Positions 15,844-23,696 of a stretch of DNA of 64,000 nucleotides are shown here, piece by piece. The translations under genes were made by a program, and so were the position numbers. The DNA is taken from NCBI GenBank assembly GCA_036378435.1, contig DASUWK010000059.1:186001-250000 (forward strand). The letters are read 5' to 3'. Positions within the stretch are counted from its first letter, which is position 1; each line of letters starts with the position of its first letter. Under the pieces are notes generated by a model. The model saw only the letters and a list, made by a program, of their open reading frames with translations, ran no database searches and had not been told where the DNA came from. This DNA is from DASUWK01 sp036378435 (GTDB lineage Bacteria > Chloroflexota > Dormibacteria > Dormibacterales > Dormibacteraceae).

Positions 15844-17160
15844 GTGCCGGATACCGCCTCTTCGCCGCAAGTCGCCGTCGACGTCAAGACTCTCCCCAAG
15901 AGCCGCCTCGAGCTGACTTTCGACGTGCCCGCGGAGCGGGTCGACGCGACCTACGACCGCGTCCTGAACCGCCTCGCCCAGCGCGTGAAGATCGAGGGCT
16001 TCCGGCCGGGCAAGGCTCCGCGCGCGGTCCTCGAGGCTCGGCTGGGCCCGACGACCCTGCGGGAAGAGGTCATCGACGCGCTGGTCCCGAATCTCGTGGC
16101 CGAGGCCCTGACAGAACGTGAGATCGAGCCTGTCGACCGGCCGCAGGTCGAGGTGGCGGAGCTCGAGCGCGGCCGGCCCGGCCGCTTCGTGGCGACGCTC
16201 ACGGTGCTGCCGGAGGTGAAGCTGCCGGATCTGACCGCGCTGAACGTGACGCGGCCGTCGACTACGGTCGACGACCAGCTGGTCGACCGGCGCGTGGACG
16301 AGCTGAGGGAGCAGAAGGCGATCCTGGAGCCGGTCGAGCGGGCGGTCCAGGTCGGCGACGTGGTCGTCCTCGACCTCGACGTGGTGGTCGACGGCGAGGC
16401 GCTGCCGGACGAGGAGCGGCGCGCGTCGGAGATCGAGGTTCGCGAGGGCGTGCTCATCCCCGAGCTGCTCGCCGTCCTGCCGGGCACGGCCGTCGACGAG
16501 ACCAAGGAAGCGGAGATCACGCTGCCCGACGAACACCCTCGAGCGGGCACGGCGGCCGTCGTCCGCGCGACGGTCCGCGGCGTCAAGGAGAAGCACCTGC
16601 CCGAGCTGGACGACGAGCTGGCCAAGGAGCTCTCCGACGGCAAGCAGGACACGGTCGACGCCTTCCGCGCCGCGGTCCGCGAGGACCTCGAGGAGACGGC
16701 GAAGCAGGTGGAGCGCCTGGCCTTCGAGCAGGGAGTGGTGAAGGCCGCCGTCGAGGGCTCGGAGGCCGAGATCCCTGACGCGCTGATCGACCTCGAGCTG
16801 GACCGGCGCCAGGAGGAGCTCGAGCACGCTCTCGGCCACCAGGGGCTGCGCCTCGACGCCTACCTGAGCTACCAGCAGACCAACGTCGAGGATTGGCGCG
16901 CGCGCCAGCGCGATGACGCAGAGGCGCGCGTTCGCACCGACCTCGTGCTCGACGCCGTCGCGCGTCAGGAGAGCATCCAACCGGCCGAGGCGGACGTCCG
17001 CTCGTACATGCAATCAGAGCTGGAGCGAGACCCGGAGCTGCAGCACCAGCTCGGCGAGCTCATGGGATCCAGCTCCGCCCGCCGCTATTTCGAGCGGCGG
17101 CTGCGCAGGCTGCGTACGCTGGAGCGCCTCGTGGAAATGGCTTCGCCCAAGACTAGTTAA
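15844..17160 (+). CDS. tig: trigger factor, ribosome-bound chaperone
   Basis: The product is 438 residues from the GTG at 15844, chosen because TACAAT lies 7 nt upstream and the conserved N-terminus begins soon after. Residues 15-125 form the ribosome-binding domain with the signature GFRPGKAPRAVLE. The middle domain (about 150-240) is an FKBP-like PPIase, here with low conservation, and the C-terminal helical domain makes the cradle. It binds nascent chains at the exit tunnel. Its placement directly before clpP and clpX is the classical tig-clpP-clpX order, linking folding and proteolysis. Confidence 0.92.
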   Translation: MPDTASSPQVAVDVKTLPKSRLELTFDVPAERVDATYDRVLNRLAQRVKIEGFRPGKAPRAVLEARLGPTTLREEVIDALVPNLVAEALTEREIEPVDRPQVEVAELERGRPGRFVATLTVLPEVKLPDLTALNVTRPSTTVDDQLVDRRVDELREQKAILEPVERAVQVGDVVVLDLDVVVDGEALPDEERRASEIEVREGVLIPELLAVLPGTAVDETKEAEITLPDEHPRAGTAAVVRATVRGVKEKHLPELDDELAKELSDGKQDTVDAFRAAVREDLEETAKQVERLAFEQGVVKAAVEGSEAEIPDALIDLELDRRQEELEHALGHQGLRLDAYLSYQQTNVEDWRARQRDDAEARVRTDLVLDAVARQESIQPAEADVRSYMQSELERDPELQHQLGELMGSSSARRYFERRLRRLRTLERLVEMASPKTS

Positions 17161-17188
17161 GGGGAGAGGGATGCTGGAGAACCGTGCT

Positions 17189-17194
17189 TACAAT
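17189..17194 (+). promoter_or_regulatory. -10 box of clpP
   Basis: TACAAT ends 6 nt before the ATG at 17201. It supports that start over an ATG at 17171, which would lie upstream of the promoter element. Confidence 0.5.
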
Positions 17195-17200
17195 GGCCGC

Positions 17201-17878
17201 ATGACCGGGTCGGAGCGGACCTCGAGCTACCTCGTACCCATGGTGGTGGAGAGCACCAACCGCGGGGAGCGAGCGTTCGACATCTATTCGAGGCTGCTGA
17301 AGGACCGGATCGTTTTCATCGGCACGCCGATCGACGACCAGGTGGCGAACCTCGTCATCGCCCAGCTGCTGTTCCTGCAGAGCGAGGACGCCGAGAAGGA
17401 CGTCTTCCTCTACATCAACAGCCCGGGCGGCGTCGTGTCCGCGGGCCTCGCGATCTACGACACCATGCAGTACATCAAGCCGGACGTCTCCACCATCTGC
17501 ATCGGCATGGCGTACTCGATGGGCGCGGTGCTGCTGGCCGGCGGCGCGGCGAACAAGCGCTTCGCCCTCCCGCACGCGAACATCCTCATCCACCAGCCGA
17601 TGGGCGGCATGCAGGGCCAGGCGTCGGACATCCAGATCCACGCCAAGGAGATCCTGCGCACGCGTGAGGTGCTCAACGGCATCCTCGCGCGGCACACTGG
17701 CCAGCCGATCGAGCGGGTGCAGCAGGACACCGACCGCGACTTCTTCCAGACCCCTGAGCAGGCGAAGGCCTACGGCTTGATCGACGAGATCATCCTCACG
17801 CCTGAGAAGGCCGGACTGGTGGCCGCCGGCGCGGCCTCCGGCGGCAACAACAACAGCGGGGACGGCAAGGAAAAGTAA
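17201..17878 (+). CDS. clpP: ClpP protease subunit
   Basis: The 225-residue serine peptidase has the triad Ser106 (GMAYSMGAVLLAGG), His131 (NILIHQPMGG) and Asp180 (DTDRDFF), at ClpP spacing. The N-terminal loop LVPMVVESTNRGERAFDIYSRLLKDRI is canonical. ClpP assembles as two heptameric rings and degrades substrates fed by Clp ATPases. The Gly/Asn-rich tail after residue 205 is dispensable-looking. Its TAA stop overlaps the ATG of the next small gene by one base (taATG), which couples ClpP to the zinc-domain protein and then clpX. Confidence 0.95.
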   Translation: MTGSERTSSYLVPMVVESTNRGERAFDIYSRLLKDRIVFIGTPIDDQVANLVIAQLLFLQSEDAEKDVFLYINSPGGVVSAGLAIYDTMQYIKPDVSTICIGMAYSMGAVLLAGGAANKRFALPHANILIHQPMGGMQGQASDIQIHAKEILRTREVLNGILARHTGQPIERVQQDTDRDFFQTPEQAKAYGLIDEIILTPEKAGLVAAGAASGGNNNSGDGKEK

Positions 17879-18075
17879 TGATCTTCCGCCGGCGCGACCG
17901 CCAGGACGGAAAGGTTGTCAAGCACCGGCCGGTTTGCTCCTTCTGTGGCAATGAGCAGGGTCAAGGCGGCGTGCGAATGGTGGCCGGCCCCGGCGTTTAC
18001 ATCTGCAGTGAATGCGTATCGCTTGCAATGCAGATCCTGCGCGCGAATAATGGGCCGGCTCCGGCGGCGCAGTGA
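17878..18075 (+). CDS. stand-alone ClpX-type zinc-binding domain protein
   Basis: This 65-residue protein consists of little more than the N-terminal zinc domain of ClpX. Cys20-x2-Cys23 and Cys43-x2-Cys46 match ClpX ligands Cys13, Cys16, Cys35 and Cys38 of the next gene. The segment VAGPGVYICSECVSLAMQIL closely parallels ClpX VAGPGVYICDQCIDLCQEVL. There is no AAA+ domain; a basic N-terminus and a short Ala/Pro tail complete it. It overlaps the clpP stop by 1 bp and ends 28 bp before clpX. In ClpX this domain dimerises and binds adaptors and substrates, so this paralogue might compete for, or bridge to, ClpX partners. That role is inference. Confidence 0.85.
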   Translation: MIFRRRDRQDGKVVKHRPVCSFCGNEQGQGGVRMVAGPGVYICSECVSLAMQILRANNGPAPAAQ

Positions 18076-18103
18076 GGCGTAGGATCGGGGACCGCTTGAA
18101 TCC

Positions 18104-19387
18104 ATGAGCGAAAGGGAAGACCGCAGGCGTTACACGAGGTGCTCCTTCTGTGGGAAGGGGCAGGACCAGGTCCGAAAGCTGGTCGCCGGTCCTGGCGTCT
18201 ACATCTGCGACCAGTGCATCGATCTCTGCCAGGAGGTCCTCGAAGAGGACAGCCGCTCGACCGGGCCGAAGAAGCAGAAGAGCGGGTTCATCCCGAACCC
18301 CAAGACGATCTGCTCCGCGCTCGACCAGTATGTGATCGGCCAGGAGCACGCCAAGAAGGTGCTCTCCGTCCAGGTCTACAACCACTACAAGCGAATCCAG
18401 TCGTCGAAGATGGTCGGCGACGTCGAGCTCCAGAAGTCGAACGTGCTGCTGGTCGGGCCGACCGGCTGCGGCAAGACGTACCTGGCGCAGACGCTGGCGA
18501 AAATCCTCGACGTCCCCTTCGCGATCGCCGACGCCACCTCGCTGACCGAGGCAGGCTATGTCGGCGAGGATGTCGAGAACATCCTCCTGCGGCTGATCCA
18601 GGCCGCGGACTTCGACATCTCCCGCGCCGAGCGCGGAATCATCTACATCGACGAGATCGACAAGATCGCGCGGAAGTCGGACAACCCGTCGATCACGCGC
18701 GACGTCTCCGGTGAGGGCGTCCAGCAAGCGCTGCTGAAGATCCTCGAGGGGACGGTGGCGAACGTGCCGCCTCAGGGCGGTCGCAAGCACCCCCACCAGG
18801 ACTTCATCCAGATCAACACGACCAACATCCTGTTCGTCTGCGGCGGCGCCTTCGACGGGCTGGAGCGGATCATCGAGCAGCGGATCGGCCGCAAGACGAT
18901 CGGCTTCGGCGCCCCGGCCGACGCGCACGAGCGCTCGAAGAAGGACATCTCGGCCCTGCTCGAGCACCTGCAGCCGCAGGACCTCCTGAAGTACGGGTTC
19001 ATCCCCGAGTTCATCGGCCGGCTGCCGATCACGGTGACCCTGCACTACCTGGACGAGAGCGACATCGTGCGGATCCTCACCGAGCCCAAGAACGCGCTCG
19101 TCAAGCAGTACCAGCGCTTCTTCGCGCTCGACAACGTCGAGCTGGTCTTCGAGCCCGGGTCGCTGCAGGCGATCGCCGAGAAGGCGCTGTCGCGCGGCAC
19201 CGGCGCCCGTGGCCTCAAGTCGATCATCGAGGAGGTGCTCCTCAACTCGATGTTCGAGGTGCCGTCTCGCTCGGACATCAAGCGCTGCATCATCTCGGAA
19301 GGCGCCATCCGCGAGGAGACCGAGCCCGAGTTCGAGCTCGTCGACGAGGGCGACCAGCCGACGCTCCTGCAGGACGCCTCGGCCTAA
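18104..19387 (+). CDS. clpX: ClpX unfoldase
   Basis: The product is 427 residues, typical for ClpX. The zinc domain has Cys13, Cys16, Cys35 and Cys38. Walker A is GPTGCGKT, Walker B is IIYIDEIDK, the pore region includes GGRKHPHQDF, and RKTIGFGAP contains the IGF loop that docks on ClpP. Arginine-finger and sensor regions are present (PEFIGRLP, SRGTGARGLK). It unfolds tagged proteins and feeds ClpP, encoded just upstream. A TAGGAT hexamer at 18080-18085 could give it an extra promoter. The C-terminus extends some 20 acidic residues beyond the AAA+ small domain. Confidence 0.96.
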   Translation: MSEREDRRRYTRCSFCGKGQDQVRKLVAGPGVYICDQCIDLCQEVLEEDSRSTGPKKQKSGFIPNPKTICSALDQYVIGQEHAKKVLSVQVYNHYKRIQSSKMVGDVELQKSNVLLVGPTGCGKTYLAQTLAKILDVPFAIADATSLTEAGYVGEDVENILLRLIQAADFDISRAERGIIYIDEIDKIARKSDNPSITRDVSGEGVQQALLKILEGTVANVPPQGGRKHPHQDFIQINTTNILFVCGGAFDGLERIIEQRIGRKTIGFGAPADAHERSKKDISALLEHLQPQDLLKYGFIPEFIGRLPITVTLHYLDESDIVRILTEPKNALVKQYQRFFALDNVELVFEPGSLQAIAEKALSRGTGARGLKSIIEEVLLNSMFEVPSRSDIKRCIISEGAIREETEPEFELVDEGDQPTLLQDASA

Positions 19388-19406
19388 GCAGACCCGGCCG
19401 CCGCCG

Positions 19407-19462
19407 GCGCCGGCCTGGTAGTTGAGCCACTTTCTCCCGGCCGGCGCCGGCGCGGGCCTGGA
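19407..19462. repeat. degenerate REP-like GC element, two copies
   Basis: GCGCCGGCCTGGT at 19407-19419 is a shortened copy and 19444-19462 is a 3-mismatch copy of the 19-mer GCGCCGGCGGCGGCCTGGT, which occurs exactly at 20405, 29517 and 29560. They sit in the 134-bp gap after clpX, with palindromic GCCGGCGC cores. Confidence 0.5.
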
Positions 19463-19521
19463 GGGCGAGCGCTTAACAGGCTGCCTTGCGGCGCCACGCG
19501 GCCGCGGCCAACATCGTTCGC

Positions 19522-20400
19522 GTGGCGCGAATCGTCGTTTCAGATCACCTCAAGGCAGGCCCTTTCACGCTCGAGGAGGCACGCGCGGCTGGACTGACCA
19601 AATGGCATCTCGAGTTCGGTCCGTGGCGCCGGATCGCTCCGAGGACCTATGTCTGGTCGAAGTTGCGGCTCGATCCGACGGTCCTTCTATCGGCGGCCGT
19701 GCTCAGGCTGCCGGAGTCGGCGGTGTTCTCGGGCCTCACGGCTGCTTGGCTTCATGGCCTGGATGTGGAGCCGTGTCGCCCGATCGAGGTGACGGTGCCC
19801 GAGGGCCACGGCGTCTCCGGCAAAGTTTCCATGCGAGTCAGCCGAGCTCTGCTGAGCGTCGGCGACGTTGAACCGACTCGCGGTTTTAGCGCCACCACTT
19901 TGCCGCGCACCCTTCGCGACCTCGCCCGGAGGCTGACTCTGACCGAAGCGGTAGTGCTTGTGGACTCGGCACTAAACCAGCGCTTGGTCGAGTTGGAGAC
20001 TTTGACAGCTTGGTTGGACAGCCGGCAGGACGACCGGGCGGTCGGACGCCTTCGACGAGCTTTGGCGCACGCGGAGCCGGCTGCCGAATCCCCGATGGAG
20101 TCCCGCCTCCGCATGCTCCTGGTCCTGGCCGGCCTGCCCCGGCCCATGGCCCAGATCCCCCTGTACGACGGCTCGGGCCGGTTCCTGGGCCGGCCCGATC
20201 TCTATTACCCCGACCACCGTCTTGGAGTGGAGTACGACGGCGAGACGCACAAGGAGACCCTTGCAGAGGACAGCCGTCGTCACAATCGCCTGCTGGCGGG
20301 AGGGGTCAGGCTGCTCCACTTCACGGCCGGCGATGTCTATGGCGCGCCAACTCGTGTCGTAAACGAAGTCCGCAGCCTCCTCGCGAACAGGGCCGCTTAG
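19522..20400 (+). CDS. AbiEi-like/DUF559 protein
   Basis: This 292-residue protein has an N-terminal winged-helix-like AbiEi-type region (FTLEEARAAGLTKWHLEFGPWRRIAPRTYV). The middle contains AVFSGLTAAWLHGLD, and the C-terminus is a DUF559/VSR-like PD-(D/E)xK nuclease fold (PMESRLRMLL, FLGRPDLYYPDHRLGVEYDGETHKE). Such fusions are widespread in Actinobacteria and relatives, and despite the antitoxin domain name they usually stand alone, as here: no toxin gene is adjacent. GTG at 19522 is preferred because the conserved part begins there; TTG at 19486 is an alternative. DNA binding or cleavage is plausible but unproven. Confidence 0.7.
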   Translation: MARIVVSDHLKAGPFTLEEARAAGLTKWHLEFGPWRRIAPRTYVWSKLRLDPTVLLSAAVLRLPESAVFSGLTAAWLHGLDVEPCRPIEVTVPEGHGVSGKVSMRVSRALLSVGDVEPTRGFSATTLPRTLRDLARRLTLTEAVVLVDSALNQRLVELETLTAWLDSRQDDRAVGRLRRALAHAEPAAESPMESRLRMLLVLAGLPRPMAQIPLYDGSGRFLGRPDLYYPDHRLGVEYDGETHKETLAEDSRRHNRLLAGGVRLLHFTAGDVYGAPTRVVNEVRSLLANRAA

Positions 20401-20404
20401 GCCC

Positions 20405-20455
20405 GCGCCGGCGGCGGCCTGGTGTTTGGTACGCCGCGACCAGGCCCGCGCCGGC
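20405..20455. repeat. REP-like inverted pair between convergent genes
   Basis: An exact 19-mer GCGCCGGCGGCGGCCTGGT at 20405-20423 faces an imperfect inverted copy at 20439-20455. GGCCTGGT and ACCAGGCC pair perfectly across a 15-nt loop. It fills the gap between the convergent DUF559 and methyltransferase genes and could end transcription from both sides. Confidence 0.6.
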
Positions 20456-20469
20456 TGCGGCCGGGTTTC

Positions 20470-21183
20470 CTAGGGTTTGACGCCGAAGTAGCGCCCGCGG
20501 CCGAAGCAGCCTTCGGGGTCCACCACGACCTCCAGCCCGGCGGCCTCCAAGGCCTCGACGAACTGGCGCCGCTCGAAGAGCCCCACCTCGTGGCGCTCGG
20601 TGAAGTGCTCCACGCGGCCCCGGCGCGCGAGGAGGAAGTCCCACTCCATCACAGCCAGCCGTCCGCGGCGGCTCGACCGGCTGAGGCGGACGATCGCGAC
20701 CTCGCCATCCGACGCGTCATCCACGCTTAACGTCCCGGCCTTCCACCGCCCGGGCTCCACCCACCCGTCGAGGACGAGCACGCCACCCGGCGCCAGATGG
20801 TCGGCCAGGTTGCGGATCGCGCGGCGCAGCCGCGCGACCGTGCGAGCGTACGCGATGCCGCTGAACAGGCAGGCCACCACGTCAAAGCGCCGCCGGAGCT
20901 TGAAAGCGGTGAAGTCGCCCTGGTGCAGCCGGACGCCGGGCAGGCGTCGTCGGGCGACCCGGAGCATCGCCGGGCTCAGGTCCACACCCTCGACCGAGAA
21001 CTGGGCGCGCAGGTTGGCCAGCCGGATGCCGGTGCCGCACCCGACCTCGAGCAGAGTTCGAGCGTCGGGCGCCAGGCGGCGGATCTCCGCGACGAGCTGG
21101 GCGTCCTCCGCGCCGAAGTCGATCTGCCGGCTCTGCTCGTAGAGCAGGTCGTAGTAGGGAGCCAGTCCCTCGTAGGGCTGCAT
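20470..21183 (-). CDS. class I SAM-dependent methyltransferase
   Basis: The product has 237 residues with a Rossmann SAM-binding core: motif I is LEVGCGTGIRL, the acidic strand-2 end is VEGVDLSPAML, motif II is FDVVACLFSGIAY, then a DHLAPGGVLVLDGW segment. The N-terminal YEGLAPYYDLLYEQ and the C-terminal GCFGRGRYFGV resemble sugar N,N-dimethyltransferases of the DesVI/TylM1 type, but the substrate is not determined. It is divergent from valS with 26 bp between the starts, and convergent with the DUF559 gene across the REP-like hairpin. Confidence 0.8.
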   Translation of the reverse strand: MQPYEGLAPYYDLLYEQSRQIDFGAEDAQLVAEIRRLAPDARTLLEVGCGTGIRLANLRAQFSVEGVDLSPAMLRVARRRLPGVRLHQGDFTAFKLRRRFDVVACLFSGIAYARTVARLRRAIRNLADHLAPGGVLVLDGWVEPGRWKAGTLSVDDASDGEVAIVRLSRSSRRGRLAVMEWDFLLARRGRVEHFTERHEVGLFERRQFVEALEAAGLEVVVDPEGCFGRGRYFGVKP

Positions 21184-21209
21184 TCCCGCATCCTTTAGCA
21201 GATCGCCGC

Positions 21210-23696
21210 ATGAAGACCAAACCCCAGATGGAAACCGCCTATAACCCCGAGGCCATCGAGGCCAGCTGGTACGTCCGCTGGGAGCAGGGCGGCCTCTTCC
21301 GAGCCGACGCCGACAGCGCCAAGCCGAAGTTCACGATGTGCTTTCCGCCGCCTAACGTCACGGGCGAGCTGCACATGGGTCACGCGCTGCAGACGGCCGT
21401 CTACGACCTCCTCGCCCGCTACAAGCGGATGACCGGGCACGAGGTGCTCTTCCTGCCGGGCTACGACCACGCCGCGATCGCGACCCAGAACGTGCTCGAG
21501 AAGCAGCTGGCTCGCGAGGGCACCAGCAAGGAGGAGATCGGGCGCGAGGCCTTCGACGAGCTCGTCGAGAGGTGGTACCGCGACACCGGCGCCACGATCA
21601 TCAACCAGCTCCGGCTGCTGGGCGCGTCCATGGACTGGAGCCGCCTGCGGTTCACGATGGACCAGAACTACATCCGGGCGGTCCTGACCAGCTTCGTCCG
21701 CTACTACGAGAAGGGCTGGCTCTATCGCGGCCCGCGCATCGTCAACTGGTGCCCCAAGAACCTCAGCGTCATCTCGGACCTGGAGGTCGTCTGGCGCGCG
21801 CACCAGGACCAGCTCTTCCACATCCGCTACCCGATCGAGGGGGGCGGCGAGGTGGTGATCGCGACAGTCCGGCCGGAGACGATGCTGGCCGACACCGGCG
21901 TGGCGGTGAACCCCGCCGACGCGCGTTACAAGGACATCGTCGGCAAGACGGCGATCCTGCCCCTGGTCGGCCGCCGGCTGCCCGTGGTGGCCGACGAGGC
22001 GGTCGAGATGGAGTTCGGCACCGGCGCCCTGAAGGTCACGCCCGGCCACGACCCGATGGACTACGACATCGGCCAGCGCCATGGGCTCGAGATCGTCAAC
22101 GGAATGCACCTTGACGGGCGCATGAACGTGCCCGGCCTTCCCTACGACGGCCTGCCGGCGCTGGAGGCGCGCGCCGCGGTCGTGCGCGATCTTGAGCAGC
22201 AGGGCTACCTGGTCACGACCGAGCCCTACACCCACGAGGTCGGGCACTGCTACCGCTGCGACGCGATCATCGAGCCGCTGATCTCGGAGCAGTGGTTCCT
22301 CAACATGGCGCAGCTCAGCGGCCAGGCGATCGCGGCCCAGGAGCAGGGCAAGCTGAGCTGGCACCCCGAGCGCTGGGAGCGGACCTTCCTCGACTGGCAG
22401 CGCAACCTTCGCGACTGGTGTGTCAGCCGCCAGCTGTGGCTCGGCCACCGCATCCCCGCCTACACCTGCGGCAACGGCCACCTGACGGTGACGATCGAGC
22501 CGCCGGCGGCCTGCCCGCGGTGCGGCGACACAGGCCTCACCCAGGACCCGGACGTTCTCGACACGTGGTTCTCGTCGGCTCTCTGGCCGTTCGCCACGCT
22601 CGGCTGGCCGGACGACACCGAAGACCTGCGTGTCTTCTACCCGACCGATGTCAACTGCACCGCGCGCGACATCATCTGGCTCTGGGTCAGCCGCATGATC
22701 ATGTCCGGCCTCGAGTTCATGGGCGATGTCCCATTCCGCAACGAGCTGATCCACTGCACCGTGCACGCCGCGGAAGGCGGCCGCATGAGCAAGTCGCTGG
22801 GCACCGGCGTCGACCCTCGCGAGATCATCGATCGCTACGGCGCCGACGCCCTCCGCGCGTGGTCGGCCCAGGTCGCCATGTCCGGCCAGGACGTCCGCTT
22901 CGACGAGAGCCGTATCGAGGGCTACCGCCGTTACGCCAACAAGCTCTGGAACGCGACGCGATTGGTCACGACCGCGGTCGGCGACGAGACGCCTCCCAAT
23001 CCGGACCCGGACGGCGAGCTGCAGCTCGTCGATCGCTGGATCCTGGGCCGGCTGCAGGAGACCGTGGCGACAGCGACGGCCGGCATCGACGCATTCAACT
23101 TCCACACGGCGATCGGCGCCATCTACGACTTCACCTGGCACGAGCTCTGCGACTGGTACCTGGAAGCGGTCAAGCCGCGCCTGCGCGACGGCGACCCCGC
23201 CGCCAAGGCCGTGGCCGTCCACTGCCTCGACACGTCCCTGCGTCTCCTGCATCCGTTGATGCCCTTCGTGACCGAGGAGCTCTGGCACCGGCTGCCCGGA
23301 GAGCGCGACTACCTGCTGCACGCGCGGTGGCCGGAGGCTGACGAGAGGTTTGTCAACGCTGAGCGCGACGAGGCGTTCGAGCGGGTGCGCGATTACATCG
23401 AGAGCGTGCGCGCATACGAAGGCCCTTCGCGGACGTTCACCCCTTCCTGGTCCGACGACTCGACCGAGGGCCGGCTGTACTCAGAGCTGGCGGCGGGCGT
23501 CCGAATCCGGCCGAAGAAGGTGGTCGAGCCCGCCAGCGCCGAGGCCGAGTGCCGGCGGCTCAGAGCGGAGCTGGGCAGCGTCCAGGACCGGCTCGCCAAC
23601 CCGGACTTCCGCAGCCGCGCGCCCGCAGAGGTCGTCGCCAAGCAGGAGGCGAGAGCGGCGGAGCTCCAGGCGGCGATAGCCCGCCTTTGTCCCTAG
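21210..23696 (+). CDS. valS: valyl-tRNA synthetase
   Basis: The 828-residue class I synthetase shows PPPNVTGELHMGHAL with the HIGH motif (HMGH), the editing domain from about residue 190 (TVRPETMLADTGVAVNP), a zinc-type CPRCGDTG insertion, and RMSKSLGTG as KMSKS. The C-terminus ends in a charged coiled coil (ECRRLRAELGSVQDRLANPDF), as usual for ValRS. It charges tRNA-Val in the cytosol. The gene's last 10 bp overlap the first membrane gene of the complex-I-like set, tying that set to a housekeeping transcript. Confidence 0.96.
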   Translation: MKTKPQMETAYNPEAIEASWYVRWEQGGLFRADADSAKPKFTMCFPPPNVTGELHMGHALQTAVYDLLARYKRMTGHEVLFLPGYDHAAIATQNVLEKQLAREGTSKEEIGREAFDELVERWYRDTGATIINQLRLLGASMDWSRLRFTMDQNYIRAVLTSFVRYYEKGWLYRGPRIVNWCPKNLSVISDLEVVWRAHQDQLFHIRYPIEGGGEVVIATVRPETMLADTGVAVNPADARYKDIVGKTAILPLVGRRLPVVADEAVEMEFGTGALKVTPGHDPMDYDIGQRHGLEIVNGMHLDGRMNVPGLPYDGLPALEARAAVVRDLEQQGYLVTTEPYTHEVGHCYRCDAIIEPLISEQWFLNMAQLSGQAIAAQEQGKLSWHPERWERTFLDWQRNLRDWCVSRQLWLGHRIPAYTCGNGHLTVTIEPPAACPRCGDTGLTQDPDVLDTWFSSALWPFATLGWPDDTEDLRVFYPTDVNCTARDIIWLWVSRMIMSGLEFMGDVPFRNELIHCTVHAAEGGRMSKSLGTGVDPREIIDRYGADALRAWSAQVAMSGQDVRFDESRIEGYRRYANKLWNATRLVTTAVGDETPPNPDPDGELQLVDRWILGRLQETVATATAGIDAFNFHTAIGAIYDFTWHELCDWYLEAVKPRLRDGDPAAKAVAVHCLDTSLRLLHPLMPFVTEELWHRLPGERDYLLHARWPEADERFVNAERDEAFERVRDYIESVRAYEGPSRTFTPSWSDDSTEGRLYSELAAGVRIRPKKVVEPASAEAECRRLRAELGSVQDRLANPDFRSRAPAEVVAKQEARAAELQAAIARLCP

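Noticed and set aside
19522..20400. Possible toxin-antitoxin system suggested by the AbiEi-like domain
   Set aside because: No AbiEii-type nucleotidyltransferase or other toxin gene flanks it; AbiEi/DUF559 fusions commonly occur alone.
21195..23321. A 708-codon open frame on the minus strand opposite valS
   Set aside because: It is a GC-driven shadow. Its translation is low-complexity Arg/Val/Leu/Asp-rich with no family features, while the plus strand encodes a complete ValRS.
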